Shown: piece after piece, positions 1-8,277 of the stretch
Layout of the letters: every line of letters starts with the position of its first letter
Numbering within the stretch: the stretch's first letter is position 1
NCBI GenBank assembly: GCA_050485385.1
Contig: JBJHBG010000026.1
Coordinates: forward strand, 1 to 45,739
DNA: 45,739 nt
Reading direction: 5' to 3'
DNA from: RECO01 sp050485385
GTDB taxonomy: Bacteria; Pseudomonadota; Alphaproteobacteria; Geminicoccales; Geminicoccaceae
Notes under the pieces: model-generated
The model's input: only the letters and a program-made list of their open reading frames with translations
What the model was told of the DNA's origin: nothing
Database searches by the model: none
Program-made: the position numbers and the translations under genes

Positions 1-1366
1 GCCTCGCGCAAGGCCGGCCGCCGTAGTCGCGGGTCAGGCGCGAGGCCTTGGCCAGCCGGTTCAGATCGCCCGCCAGCACGTTGAGTTCGGCGGCCAGGCT
101 GGTCGCCATGGTGAAGCGCTTGGCGTTCACCACCTCCTGGTGGAAGTCGCTGCCGCTCTCGGTCAGCGAGCGATAGAGCGTCAAGAGCGGCCGCAGCGCG
201 GCCGGGTCCACCTGCACCCGATGCAACAGCCCCATGACCTCGTAGCCGGTGGTCCCGTCCACCGCCCAGTTCGCGGGCAAGGCCTCGTCCGGCCCCAGGA
301 TCTTCTCGACGAACAGCCAAGCCGCGTTGCCGTCCGGCCGCTTGGCGGCGCGGTGCAGCTTCGCCAGATAGCCCGGCGGATCCAAAAGGCCGTCGATGTG
401 GTCCAACCGCAGACCGTCGACGGCCCCCTCCGCCACCAGTCGCAACACCAGTTCGTGCGCCGCGTCGAACAGCGCGGGCTCCTCGATCCTGAGCCCGGCC
501 AGATCGTTGATGTCGAAGAACCGGCGGTAGTTGATCTCCTGCGCCGCCAGCCGCCAATAGGCGAGCCGATAGGCCTGCCGCTCCAAGAGACGGTGCAGCC
601 GGTCGGGCGTGTAGCCGGCGAGCGCCGCGCGCAAGGCCGCTTCCACCGCCACCTCGCCGCGCGCCGCCTCCAGCCGCGCCGCCAGCTCGTCCGCCCGGTC
701 CCGATCCGCCCGCCGGCGCTGGCGCGACACCCGCTCCCTGCGCTTCGCCAGCTTCAGCGCGAGCTGCGCCAGCTCGTGCAGCGTTGCCGCCGCCTCCCCC
801 TCCGCGTGTCCCGCCGCCGCCTCCAACACCTCGGCCGTATCGCGCGGAAAGACCGGTACCGTGTTCTCGTAGTAGCGAACCACCAGCCGGCCGCCGTCGA
901 GATCGGGCGCCAGCAGCCCGTCGTCCAGCACCCGCCCGTAGTGGTCGCCGAGGATCGGCAACAGCACCTTGCCCTCGAGCGTCGGCTCCGGCGCCTTCCA
1001 GTCGATGTCGAAGAAGGCAGCGTAGGGCGAAGCCTCGCCCCACATCGAAACGTCCCGCCACCACGGATTGGCATAGCCGATGCCCATGTGGTTCGGCACG
1101 CAGTCGAGGATCAGCCCGAGCCCGGCCCCTTGCGCCGCCACGACCAGCCGCCGGAACGCTGCCGGCCCGCCGAACTCGTCGTTGATCGCCGCATGGTCCA
1201 CCACGTCGTAGCCATGGCTCGACCCCGGCCGCGCCGCCCAGATCGGCGAGAGATAGAGATGACTCACGCCCAACGACGCCAGATACGGCACCACGGCCGC
1301 CGCCGCGTCGAGGTCGAAATCGGCATTGATCTGCAACCGATAGGTCGCACGCAAACGGCGTGACAA
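1..1366 (-). CDS. treY: Malto-oligosyltrehalose synthase (TreY), 5' part, cut by window edge
   Basis: Converts the reducing-end alpha-1,4 bond of maltodextrins into an alpha,alpha-1,1 bond, giving maltooligosyl-trehalose, which TreZ then cleaves to trehalose. About 455 codons are present and the C-terminal part lies off the left edge. The translation shows TreY/GH13 blocks: LYLSPIWAARPGSSHGYDVV near the N terminus, LILDCVPNHM, VDGLRLDHIDGL with the nucleophile Asp, and LFVEKILGPDEALP with the acid Glu, then TMATSLAAELNVLAG. There is no ATG; I chose TTG at 1366 because GGGAG lies 7 nt upstream and it is followed by the typical RATYRLQ start. The last ~25 bases at the window edge translate poorly for the family (RDYGGRPCAR, where TreY usually has a leucine/arginine-rich helix), so a base error there is possible. 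Phosphoglucomutase at 24.6 kb belongs to the same glycogen/trehalose chemistry, but treZ is not visible. Confidence 0.93.
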   Translation of the reverse strand, partial: MSRRLRATYRLQINADFDLDAAAAVVPYLASLGVSHLYLSPIWAARPGSSHGYDVVDHAAINDEFGGPAAFRRLVVAAQGAGLGLILDCVPNHMGIGYANPWWRDVSMWGEASPYAAFFDIDWKAPEPTLEGKVLLPILGDHYGRVLDDGLLAPDLDGGRLVVRYYENTVPVFPRDTAEVLEAAAGHAEGEAAATLHELAQLALKLAKRRERVSRQRRRADRDRADELAARLEAARGEVAVEAALRAALAGYTPDRLHRLLERQAYRLAYWRLAAQEINYRRFFDINDLAGLRIEEPALFDAAHELVLRLVAEGAVDGLRLDHIDGLLDPPGYLAKLHRAAKRPDGNAAWLFVEKILGPDEALPANWAVDGTTGYEVMGLLHRVQVDPAALRPLLTLYRSLTESGSDFHQEVVNAKRFTMATSLAAELNVLAGDLNRLAKASRLTRDYGGRPCAR

Positions 1367-1472
1367 AGGCTCGCTCCCAAAGGGTCGAGGCCAATGTAGC
1401 GCACCCAGCACCCGATGCACGGCCTCACGCGAACAGCGTCACGCACGACGACGCGAGGGACTTCGTGGTCCC

Positions 1473-1545
1473 TGTACGGACCGGGGACAAGGGTTACAGG
1501 CGTACGAGGACATGGGTGACGGTCGGCTGGCTGGGGTTGTGGCCG
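1473..1545 (-). repeat. Dispersed 73-bp intergenic repeat, copy A
   Basis: Read on the minus strand, this segment matches 40591-40663 on the plus strand at 68 of 73 positions, with no gaps. The two copies therefore lie in inverted orientation 39 kb apart. It starts 23 bases after the stop of the secreted protein gene that ends at 1568, reading in the same direction as that gene. No coding function is seen. A short intergenic repeat of REP/MITE character is the likeliest identity. Confidence 0.85.
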
Positions 1546-1567
1546 CGTTCGCCGGGCCGGCCGCCGT

Positions 1568-1984
1568 TCAGGGCGCGGGCGCGGCGGGGAACGGCACCAG
1601 GTCGGCGGTGCGCAGCTTCGCGATCCCGACGCCACCGCGCCAGACCAGGTGCGAGGCGATCATGCGCCCTCGCGCGGTGTCGAAGGCGAAACGCACCGCA
1701 CCCATGCCGCCATGGAAGTCGAACACGAACAGCGCGCCCTCGCGCCGTGCCGTCAACGTCGACCGCATGTGCGGGCCGGACAGCGTGACGGTCGCCGTCG
1801 CGTCGTCGATGCAGACGGTCTCCAAGAGATCGGGCACGGGCGCCACTTCGGTGAACGTCCCGCCGTCGGTCGCCACCGTCAGTTCGTGGCCGTTCACGAC
1901 CATCCAGCACGCCGACGCGGCGGCGCCACCGGCGGACCCCAAGCTCGCCGCCAGCGCAGCGGCAGCGAACGGCCAGCCGCTCAC
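1568..1984 (-). CDS. Small secreted hypothetical protein
   Basis: A 138-residue protein that I do not recognise. The first ~24 residues form a signal peptide: a hydrophobic run FAAAALAASLGSAGGAAASA, with a possible cleavage after ASA. The mature part is rich in beta-type segments, with one Cys at about residue 27 and one at about 59 (ETVCIDDATATVTLSG), so an exported disulfide-bonded beta domain is plausible. It starts at GTG 1984, overlapping the TGA of the upstream cupin gene in a GTGA arrangement, so translation is probably coupled. The cupin-secreted-protein pair is followed by a dispersed repeat and then treY. No function can be assigned. Confidence 0.7.
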   Translation of the reverse strand: MSGWPFAAAALAASLGSAGGAAASACWMVVNGHELTVATDGGTFTEVAPVPDLLETVCIDDATATVTLSGPHMRSTLTARREGALFVFDFHGGMGAVRFAFDTARGRMIASHLVWRGGVGIAKLRTADLVPFPAAPAP

Positions 1985-2484
1985 CGGCGTCGCCAAAGCG
2001 TCGGCACGGCACCACCGGAGCCAGTGACGGGGTCGCTCGCCGGGACGGGCAGCGCGGCCGTGCGGGCCTGGATCGCCGGCGTCGGCGCGTCGCGCAAGAG
2101 GTCCCAGTCCTCCTGACCCGGCGGATAGGCGCCGATCACGAGGAGGTCGGGGCTGGCAGCGAGCCGGTAATGGCCGGTGCCGGCGGGCAACACGACCACG
2201 TCGCCGGCCGCGAGGTCCACCTCCACCCCGCCGGGACCGCCGAGCATCACGCGGGCGCTGCCGCGGGCGATGCCCAAGACCTCGTGCGCCGTCGAATGGT
2301 AATGGTGAAAGGGAAAGATGCCGTTGCGCCACGCGGGCGGCCAACCGCCGCTCGCGAACAGCCGCTCGACCGCTACGGCGTCCGCCGCCACGGCATCGCG
2401 ATAGAGCAAGACCGCCAAGCCGGCGCCGTTCCGCATCGACGCATTCGCCGGCAGGGCGACGACTTCGGGCTCGCTCGCTGGCAT
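1981..2484 (-). CDS. Cupin-domain protein
   Basis: A 167-residue single-domain cupin. The core runs from about residue 45 to 115: FPFHHYHSTAHEVLGI supplies the first His/Glu set of the metal site, and GDVVVLPAGTGHYRL the second motif with its His. After it comes PDLLVIGAYPPGQEDWD, typical of small cytoplasmic cupins annotated as YjlB-like proteins. The start ATG at 2484 has GGGGAAG 6 nt upstream. Its stop overlaps the GTG of the secreted protein that follows. It is divergent from the MDR oxidoreductase at 2619 across 134 bp. The enzyme or sensor role is unknown; metal binding is inferred from the conserved His residues. Confidence 0.85.
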   Translation of the reverse strand: MPASEPEVVALPANASMRNGAGLAVLLYRDAVAADAVAVERLFASGGWPPAWRNGIFPFHHYHSTAHEVLGIARGSARVMLGGPGGVEVDLAAGDVVVLPAGTGHYRLAASPDLLVIGAYPPGQEDWDLLRDAPTPAIQARTAALPVPASDPVTGSGGAVPTLWRRR

Positions 2485-2618
2485 GGTACTTCCCCGTTCG
2501 GACGCCCCACCCATTCCACGTGTCCGGGCGAGGGGCAAGTCCGCCGCCCCTTGCCAAGTCCCTCCGAACGCGGTTCCTCCAGCCCCGTCGCCCGGATCAA
2601 CCGAAGGGATCACCGCCC

Positions 2619-3623
2619 ATGCGCGCCTGGCAGATCGTCTCCGATCGAGGCATCGACGCCCTCCACCTCGCCACGACGGCGCCATCGCCGCCCGGCCCGT
2701 TCGAGGTGCAGGTGCGCATGCGGGCCTCGTCGCTGAACTACCGCGACCTGATGACGGTGAAGGACCCGGTGGCCCGCAATCTGCCCTATCCGCGCATCCC
2801 GAACTCCGACGGCGCCGGCGAGGTGGTGGCCGTGGGCGCCGGCGTCACCCGCTTCCGTCCGGGCGACCGGGTGGCGAGCTGCTTCTTCCAGGACTGGGAG
2901 GACGGCACCTGCACGCCCGCCGCGATGGCGAGTGCCCTCGGCGGTGCCGTCGACGGCGTGCTCGCCGAGACGGTCAACCTCGCCGAGCGGGGTCTCGTCG
3001 CCATTCCCGATCACTTGGACTTCGCCGAAGCGGCGACGCTGCCGTGCGCGGCGCTGACGGCCTGGCACGCGCTGATCGAGGCCGGCCGGCTGAAGGCCGG
3101 CGACACGGTGCTGCTGCTCGGCACCGGCGGGGTCTCGATCTTCGCCCTCCAGTTCGCGGCCATCGCCGGTGCGCGTGCCGTCGTCATCTCCAAGGACGAC
3201 GCCAAGCTGGAACGCGCCAGGGCCATGGGCGCGTGGGGGACGATCAACTACCGCCGCACCCCGGACTGGCAGCACGAGGTGGTGCGGCTGACCGAGGGAC
3301 GCGGCGTCGACGTCACGGTCGAGGTCGGCGGCGCCGGCACCCTGGAGCGCTCGATCGAGGCGACCCGTGTCGCCGGCACGGTGGCGCTGATCGGCGTGCT
3401 CACGGGCGGCGCCATCAACCCGACCCCGATCATGCGCAAGTCGATCCGGCTGCAGGGCATCTACGTGGGCTCCAGGCGCATGTTCGAGGACATGAACCGC
3501 GCCATCGCCGCGAGCGGCCTCCGGCCCGTCATCCACGAACGCTTTGCCTTCGACCAAGCCCCCTGCGCCTTCCAGGCGATGGAGCGCGCCGAGCACTTCG
3601 GCAAGCTGGTCGTGGCAAGCTGA
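2619..3623 (+). CDS. Zinc-free MDR-family NAD(P)-dependent oxidoreductase
   Basis: A 334-residue medium-chain dehydrogenase/reductase. The GroES-like N-terminal domain has SSLNYRDLMTVK (about 38-48) and GAGEVVAVGAGVTRFRPGDR. The Rossmann domain starts at GDTVLLLGTGGVSIFALQ (161-178), with the dinucleotide loop GTGGVS. The Cys/His ligands of classical zinc alcohol dehydrogenases are missing, so this belongs with the quinone-oxidoreductase-like, zinc-free branch. The substrate is unknown. The start ATG at 2619 follows GAAGGGA by 9 nt. It sits alone, divergent from the cupin gene and convergent with the hydrolase that ends at 3634. Confidence 0.88.
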   Translation: MRAWQIVSDRGIDALHLATTAPSPPGPFEVQVRMRASSLNYRDLMTVKDPVARNLPYPRIPNSDGAGEVVAVGAGVTRFRPGDRVASCFFQDWEDGTCTPAAMASALGGAVDGVLAETVNLAERGLVAIPDHLDFAEAATLPCAALTAWHALIEAGRLKAGDTVLLLGTGGVSIFALQFAAIAGARAVVISKDDAKLERARAMGAWGTINYRRTPDWQHEVVRLTEGRGVDVTVEVGGAGTLERSIEATRVAGTVALIGVLTGGAINPTPIMRKSIRLQGIYVGSRRMFEDMNRAIAASGLRPVIHERFAFDQAPCAFQAMERAEHFGKLVVAS

Positions 3624-3633
3624 CCGGCCGCCG

Positions 3634-4659
3634 TCAGAGCCCGAGGGCGGATGCCACCAGGTCCACGATGGCCGCATGCACGGCGGCGCGGTCGGTGCCG
3701 GCCGGATCGTCGCAGACCGGATCGTCGCGCTCGGCGGCGAGCAAGGCCGCACCCTCGGGCTTGCAGCGGGCGAGGAAGGTGTAGTGGTGCGCCGGCGCCA
3801 CCACCTCGTGCCGCGCGTCCGGCAGCCGGCCGACGAGATCGCTACCCGCCGGACCGACGTCCACCGCCGGCCAGCGGTCCTCGTCGCCGAGGTTGATCAA
3901 GAGCACGGGCAGCGTCATGGCGGCGACGCTCGCCGGCGTGAAGGCGTAGGTGAGGCCGGGATCGACGGCGACGACGGCGCCGATGCGCGGATCCCGCATG
4001 TCTTGGCCCCAGCTCGCCGGCAGAGCGTCGAGATCGACACAACCCCTGGCGAAGAACGTGCAGTCGGCCGCCGCCTCGCCCAACCGGTCGCAGTAGGCCC
4101 GATAGGCTGACGGGTCGATGCGCGCGCCGGCCAGATTCAAGACCGTGGTCCCGCCGAGCGAGAAACCGAGTGCCGTGATGCGCGAGGTGTCGAGTAGCGC
4201 CGCGAAAGCCGGCTCCGCCAGGAGCTGATCGAGTGCTGCACCGAGGTCGGCGGCGCGCTCGGCGAGGAGTATGGAGCGTCGCGGCGAGGAGTCGCCGGTC
4301 GTGCTGCCGGGATGGTTCACACCCAGCACCATGGCACCCCGGAGCGCGAGTGCCGAGGCGAGCCAGCCGAGGCCGTCGACGTTGCCGCCCGAGCCGTGCG
4401 ACAGCAGCACCAGGGGAAAGCGGCCATCGGCCACGCCTGCGCCGACCAACGCGGGCGTGCCGAGAAAGACGGCGTTGTCGCCGATCAGGTTCCGATAGGT
4501 CGGCGTACCGACCGGGTACCAGATGGCGGCTTGGAGCGGCGCCGGGCGATGGGCGGCGGCGACCGTCAGGCGGTCGTACCCGGCGAGCGGGTCGGCCGCG
4601 GCCGCGCCGGTGAGGCCGATGGCGCCGGCGGCAAGAGCGTGGCGGACGAAGCGTTGCAT
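3634..4659 (-). CDS. Secreted alpha/beta hydrolase (dienelactone-hydrolase/PAF-acetylhydrolase-like)
   Basis: A 341-residue protein with an N-terminal signal peptide (HALAAGAIGLTGAAAADP, cleavage likely near residue 22), so it probably acts in the periplasm. The fold markers are LLSHGSGGN (86-93, oxyanion region), the nucleophile elbow GFSLGG with Ser167, an acidic segment LGDEDRW (about 258-263) and APAHHYTF supplying the catalytic His (291 or 292). The substrate cannot be told from sequence; related exported proteins are usually called dienelactone hydrolase or predicted dipeptidyl aminopeptidase. The start ATG at 4659 has GGAGA about 6 nt upstream. It is divergent from a membrane-linked AraC regulator, with a candidate AraC-type operator between the two, so it may be that regulator's target. 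Confidence 0.85.
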   Translation of the reverse strand: MQRFVRHALAAGAIGLTGAAAADPLAGYDRLTVAAAHRPAPLQAAIWYPVGTPTYRNLIGDNAVFLGTPALVGAGVADGRFPLVLLSHGSGGNVDGLGWLASALALRGAMVLGVNHPGSTTGDSSPRRSILLAERAADLGAALDQLLAEPAFAALLDTSRITALGFSLGGTTVLNLAGARIDPSAYRAYCDRLGEAAADCTFFARGCVDLDALPASWGQDMRDPRIGAVVAVDPGLTYAFTPASVAAMTLPVLLINLGDEDRWPAVDVGPAGSDLVGRLPDARHEVVAPAHHYTFLARCKPEGAALLAAERDDPVCDDPAGTDRAAVHAAIVDLVASALGL

Positions 4660-4727
4660 GGAAGGTCTCCGTTCGGGCATGGCGAGATGGGTCCATGCTG
4701 CCCCGTGGCCTGCCGGCGGGCGTCCTC

Positions 4728-4764
4728 GAACCGGATCGAGGTCGAACGGAACCGGTTCTTGGAC
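4728..4764 (+). promoter_or_regulatory. Candidate AraC-type operator: two direct repeats 21 bp apart
   Basis: Two 16-nt direct repeats, GAACCGGATCGAGGTC (4728-4743) and GAACCGGTTCTTGGAC (4749-4764), match at 12 of 16 positions and share GAACCGG exactly. Their 21-bp period equals two helical turns, the usual geometry for an AraC-family dimer on one DNA face. They lie in the divergent region between the hydrolase (start 4659) and the AraC gene (start 4797). The binding protein is inferred from position only. Confidence 0.5.
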
Positions 4765-4796
4765 CAGCAATTGGCTGCAAGGAGATGTCTCGACCG

Positions 4797-5834
4797 ATGC
4801 TCGCCCTGCCCATGCCCCTCGTCGTCTCGCTCGCACTCGGGGCCGTCCTGATCCACGTCGTCCTGAAGGGCGATCGGCCGTGGCTGGTGACGGCGCTGCT
4901 CGCCAGTTGCGTGGCGCAGGGCGTGGTCACCTCGCTCGCCCAACACTACGACGTGGCGCTCTTCCGCGCCGTCCAGCCGGTGACGGCAACGCTGATCCCA
5001 CCCCTGGCCTGGACCACATTCCAGGCAACGGCGGTCCGAGGCTTCGATCCGAAGCACGCACTGCCGCACGTGGCGGCACCCGCGCTCGCCGCCTTCGCCG
5101 CCGCATTCGCGCCGATGGCGCTCGACGTCGTCGTGCCGGCAACCTTTCTCGCCTACGCCTGCTCCCTGCTCCTGGCGCTGCGCAAAGGCGCCGACGGGCT
5201 GCCGATGACGCGGCTGGAGACGGGCGACTGGCCGGCCTTCGTTTGGGCGGGCATCGCGCTGGGCCTGTCGATTTCGGCGGTCAGCGACGGCGCGATCTCA
5301 CTGGCGCTGCTCGCGGGCGCGGACGCGGCGCGACCCTGGATCATCGCCGCCGCCTCGACGCTCTCGCTGGCGCTCGTCGGTCTCCTGGTGCTGTCGCGGA
5401 GCCTCGCCGAACCCGTGCAGCACCGGCGCCCGGCGGCGGCAAGTGCCGGCGACGGCGAGCGCGATGGCACGATCATGAGCGAGCTGGCGGCCCTGTTCAC
5501 GAAGGAGCCGCTCCATCTCGACCCCGACCTCACGCTGGACCGCATCGCCCGGCGGCTGCGCATACCGGCGAAGCAGGTCTCGGCGGCGGTCAACCGGCGC
5601 ACCGGCGAGAACGTCTCGCGCTACGTCAACCGGCTCCGCATCGACCACGCCTGCGCCCGCCTGTCGGTCGGCACCACGGTTGCCGAGGCGATCTATGCGA
5701 GCGGGTTCAACACCAAGTCGAACTTCAATCGCGAGTTCCGGCGCGTGATGGGTGAGCCGCCCAGCGCGTGGCTGGCCCGTGCCCGCACGACCTCCCCCGA
5801 AAGCCCGATGGCCCGGACGCCGGAAGGCCGCTAG
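4797..5834 (+). CDS. AraC-family regulator with N-terminal membrane domain
   Basis: About 345 residues. The N-terminal ~215 residues hold a series of hydrophobic helices (for example MPLVVSLALGAVLIHVVL, DVVVPATFLAYACSLLLAL and ISLALLAGADAARPW), so this is a membrane-embedded AraC protein that may sense a signal at the membrane. The C-terminal ~100 residues are a double-HTH AraC domain: LTLDRIARRLRIPAKQVSAA as the first helix-turn-helix and VAEAIYASGFNTKSNFNREF, with the classic GF-x3-S-F-R-like motif, as the second. AAGGAG lies 12 nt before ATG 4797; the alternative ATG at 4785 directly abuts that site and would add MSRP. It is divergent from the secreted hydrolase and has a two-site direct repeat upstream. 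Confidence 0.87.
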   Translation: MLALPMPLVVSLALGAVLIHVVLKGDRPWLVTALLASCVAQGVVTSLAQHYDVALFRAVQPVTATLIPPLAWTTFQATAVRGFDPKHALPHVAAPALAAFAAAFAPMALDVVVPATFLAYACSLLLALRKGADGLPMTRLETGDWPAFVWAGIALGLSISAVSDGAISLALLAGADAARPWIIAAASTLSLALVGLLVLSRSLAEPVQHRRPAAASAGDGERDGTIMSELAALFTKEPLHLDPDLTLDRIARRLRIPAKQVSAAVNRRTGENVSRYVNRLRIDHACARLSVGTTVAEAIYASGFNTKSNFNREFRRVMGEPPSAWLARARTTSPESPMARTPEGR

Positions 5835-5864
5835 AGATCGCGGCGGGAAGAAGGGGGATGGAGC

Positions 5865-7268
5865 ATGGAGGGGGGTTCGAGCGGCAGCCGCGAGGCCGCC
5901 ATCGCGGCCGCGCGCGCACGCTTCGACGACGGCCGTTTCCGCGATGAGCTGGCGCGGCGCGTCGCCGTTCGCAGTGAAAGCCAGGACGGAGGAAACGTTG
6001 CCGAACTGGATCGCTATCTGGTCGAGATCGTCCAGCCGGACTTGGAGGCACTCGGTTTCGCGTGCCGGCTGCATGCCAATCCGGCCGGTCACCCAGGGCG
6101 CTTTCTGGTGGCGCGGCGGATCGAGGACGCAGGGCTGCCGACGGTGCTCACCTACGGCCACGGCGACGTCATCCGCGGCTACGACGACCAATGGGCGGCC
6201 GGTCTCGCGCCCTGGACGTTGGTCGAGCGCGACGGCCGCTGGTACGGCCGCGGCACCGCCGACAACAAGGGCCAGCACCTGATCAACACCGAGGCACTGA
6301 AGGCCGTCCTCGAGACGCGCGGCCGGCTCGGCTTCAACGTCGTCATGCTGCTCGAGATGGGCGAGGAATCGGGCTCGCCCGGCCTCGCCGACTTCGCGCA
6401 TAGCCACGGCGAGGAGTTGCGCGCCGACCTCCTCGTCGCCTCCGACGGCCCGCGCCTGGAGGAGGCGACGCCGACCCTCTTCATGGGCTCGCGCGGGGTC
6501 ATGAATTTCGACCTCGTGTTGGACCTGCGGGACAGTGGGCATCATTCCGGCAATTGGGGTGGCCTGTTGGCCAATCCCGGCATCGTGCTGGCGCACGCGC
6601 TCGCCTCGATCACCAGCGCCAGCGGGCAGATCCGCGTGATCGGTTGGCGCCCGGAAGCCGTCCCGGCATCGATCAGCGAGGCCGTGGCCTCCTTGGGCGT
6701 CGGCGAGGGACCGGACATGCCGACGATCGATGCGGGCTGGGGCGAGCCGGGCCTCGCACCCGGCGAGAAGCTGCTCGCCTGGCCGAGCTTCGAAGTGCTG
6801 GCCTTCACCTGCGGCAATCCGGGCAAGCCCGCCAACGCGGTGCCGCCCAAGGCCCTCGCCCACTGCCATCTGCGCTTCGTGCCGCCGCTCCGCCCCGAGC
6901 AGATCGTCCCGGCACTCAGGGCGCATCTCGACGAACGCGGCTTCGGCGCCGTTGGCATCGAGGCGCGGGAAGCCATGGCGGCGACGCGCATGCTGCCCGA
7001 CCATCCGCTGGTCCGCTGGGCCGCTGCGTCGATGCAACGCACCACCGACAAACGGACGGCGATCCTGCCCAATCTCGGCGGCTCGCTACCCAACGAGGTC
7101 TTCGCCGAGACGCTGGGCCTGCCGACCTTGTGGGTACCGCACTCCTACGCCGGCTGCCGCCAGCACGCGCCCGACGAGCACGTCCTCCCGGAGCTGTGCC
7201 GCGAGGCCCTGGCCATCATGGCCGGTCTGTGGTGGGATCTGGGCGCGGGCGAGGCCCCTCTCGGCTGA
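5865..7268 (+). CDS. M20-family metallopeptidase / dipeptidase
   Basis: A 467-residue zinc peptidase of the M20 family (ArgE/DapE/carboxypeptidase type). Visible active-site blocks are TYGHGDV (His99, Asp101), GRGTADNKGQ (bridging Asp133), LEMGEESGSP (general-base Glu and ligand Glu, 167-168), VASDGPR and a C-terminal SYAGCRQHAPDEH with the last zinc His. The middle part, GHHSGNWGG, is the lid/dimerisation domain. There is no signal peptide, so it is cytoplasmic. Start ATG 5865 follows GGGGGATGGAGC. The substrate is probably a dipeptide or N-acyl amino acid; the specific enzyme is not recognised. It lies 30 bp after the AraC gene on the same strand. Confidence 0.9.
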   Translation: MEGGSSGSREAAIAAARARFDDGRFRDELARRVAVRSESQDGGNVAELDRYLVEIVQPDLEALGFACRLHANPAGHPGRFLVARRIEDAGLPTVLTYGHGDVIRGYDDQWAAGLAPWTLVERDGRWYGRGTADNKGQHLINTEALKAVLETRGRLGFNVVMLLEMGEESGSPGLADFAHSHGEELRADLLVASDGPRLEEATPTLFMGSRGVMNFDLVLDLRDSGHHSGNWGGLLANPGIVLAHALASITSASGQIRVIGWRPEAVPASISEAVASLGVGEGPDMPTIDAGWGEPGLAPGEKLLAWPSFEVLAFTCGNPGKPANAVPPKALAHCHLRFVPPLRPEQIVPALRAHLDERGFGAVGIEAREAMAATRMLPDHPLVRWAAASMQRTTDKRTAILPNLGGSLPNEVFAETLGLPTLWVPHSYAGCRQHAPDEHVLPELCREALAIMAGLWWDLGAGEAPLG

Positions 7269-7321
7269 GCCGAACCTTCCACCTGCGGGAGTGCATTCTG
7301 AACGTCGACGACTTCCCCCCG

Positions 7322-7543
7322 ATGTACCGGGGCTTCCATCCCCCGATCGACCCACCCACCGACGACCCCATGCGGGCCGTCATCGTGCTCGTGCTGCTCG
7401 GTGCCCTCGCCCTGGTGCCGGCCACCATGGGCAAGCTGTTCCTCGCCGGCAACCTGGGCTGGCCGCGCACCCAGGCCCGCGTGATCGCGTTCGCCACCTG
7501 GGCCGTCGTCATGATCCTGGTCGCCTGGCAGCTCCTCGTCTGA
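7322..7543 (+). CDS. Small two-helix membrane protein
   Basis: A 73-residue protein with a proline-rich N terminus (FHPPIDPPTDDP) and two predicted transmembrane segments: AVIVLVLLGALALVPATMG (about 18-36) and a C-terminal VIAFATWAVVMILVAWQLLV. I do not recognise a family. It follows the M20 peptidase by 53 bp on the same strand. No strong ribosome-binding site precedes the ATG, so the start is uncertain; an internal ATG before RAVIVL is possible. Confidence 0.6.
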   Translation: MYRGFHPPIDPPTDDPMRAVIVLVLLGALALVPATMGKLFLAGNLGWPRTQARVIAFATWAVVMILVAWQLLV

Positions 7544-7667
7544 CGCGGCGCGAGCCCGCACGCGGACCATTCTCCGTTACTTCGTAAGCTTGGCGGAACG
7601 GACCGCGCCGCTGCCCGTTTGGGGAGAACGCGTCGACGGAGACGTGGTGTTCGATACGGAGACGACG

Positions 7668-8156
7668 ATGACCATCGCCACGCTGGACGACTTGTTCCTG
7701 CACACGTTGAAGGATGTCCTTTACGCCGAGCGCAAGGTGCTGAAGGCGCTGCCGAAGATGGAGAAGCACGCCGCCGAGCCCGGCCTGCGCGAGGCGTTCG
7801 CCTCGCACCGCGGCGAGACCGAGGAGCAGATCGGCCGGCTCGAGCAGGTGTTCGAGATGATCCAGAAGCCGGCCCGCGGGGCGAAGTGCGACGCCATCCT
7901 CGGCATCATCGAGGAGGCGGAGGGGCTCATGGACGAGGTCGAGGACGACGCGACGATGGATGCGGCGCTGATCTCGCTGGCGCAGGCCGTCGAGCACTAC
8001 GAGATCGCCCGCTACGGCACGCTGGTGGCCTGGGCGAACGCGCTCGGCCGCGGTGACGCAGCCAAGCTGCTCCAGGCCACGCTCGACGAGGAGCACGCCG
8101 CCGACGGCAAGCTCTCCGAGCTCGCCGCTGCCGGGCTGAACCAGAAGGCTGCCTGA
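7668..8156 (+). CDS. DUF892/YciE-YciF ferritin-like protein
   Basis: A 162-residue, all-helical protein of the DUF892 (YciE/YciF) family in the ferritin-like superfamily. It begins TLDDLFLHTLKDVLYAERKV, the conserved first helix with the Glu that would bind a metal, and later has EAFASHRGETEEQIGRLEQV, AVEHYEIARYGTL and LDEEHAADGKLSELA, which carry E/H pairs in the positions expected for a di-iron site. Family members are tied to general stress responses. ATG 7668 has GGAG 6 nt upstream. A perfect hairpin follows the stop at 8164-8193. Confidence 0.92.
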   Translation: MTIATLDDLFLHTLKDVLYAERKVLKALPKMEKHAAEPGLREAFASHRGETEEQIGRLEQVFEMIQKPARGAKCDAILGIIEEAEGLMDEVEDDATMDAALISLAQAVEHYEIARYGTLVAWANALGRGDAAKLLQATLDEEHAADGKLSELAAAGLNQKAA

Positions 8157-8163
8157 CCGCGTC

Positions 8164-8193
8164 GTGGAGCGCGGTGTCGCCGCCGCGCTCCAC
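8164..8193 (+). terminator. Hairpin after DUF892 gene
   Basis: A perfect 11-bp stem, GTGGAGCGCGG / CCGCGCTCCAC, with loop TGTCGCCG starts 8 bases after the DUF892 stop. There is no T-tract, so it may be a weak or Rho-assisted terminator or an mRNA-end stabiliser. Confidence 0.55.
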
Positions 8194-8277
8194 ACTGGCC
8201 TCTCCCCGCCCGTCGTGGGATCGTAGCGCGCCTGCCATGCACGCCGCTTGGCGGGTGAAGCCTTGGGGAGAGTGACT

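Noticed and set aside
140..1363. 407-codon open frame on the plus strand
   Set aside because: It lies opposite treY, is dominated by Arg/Gln/Pro/Val repeats typical of antisense frames in GC-rich DNA, and has no domain features.
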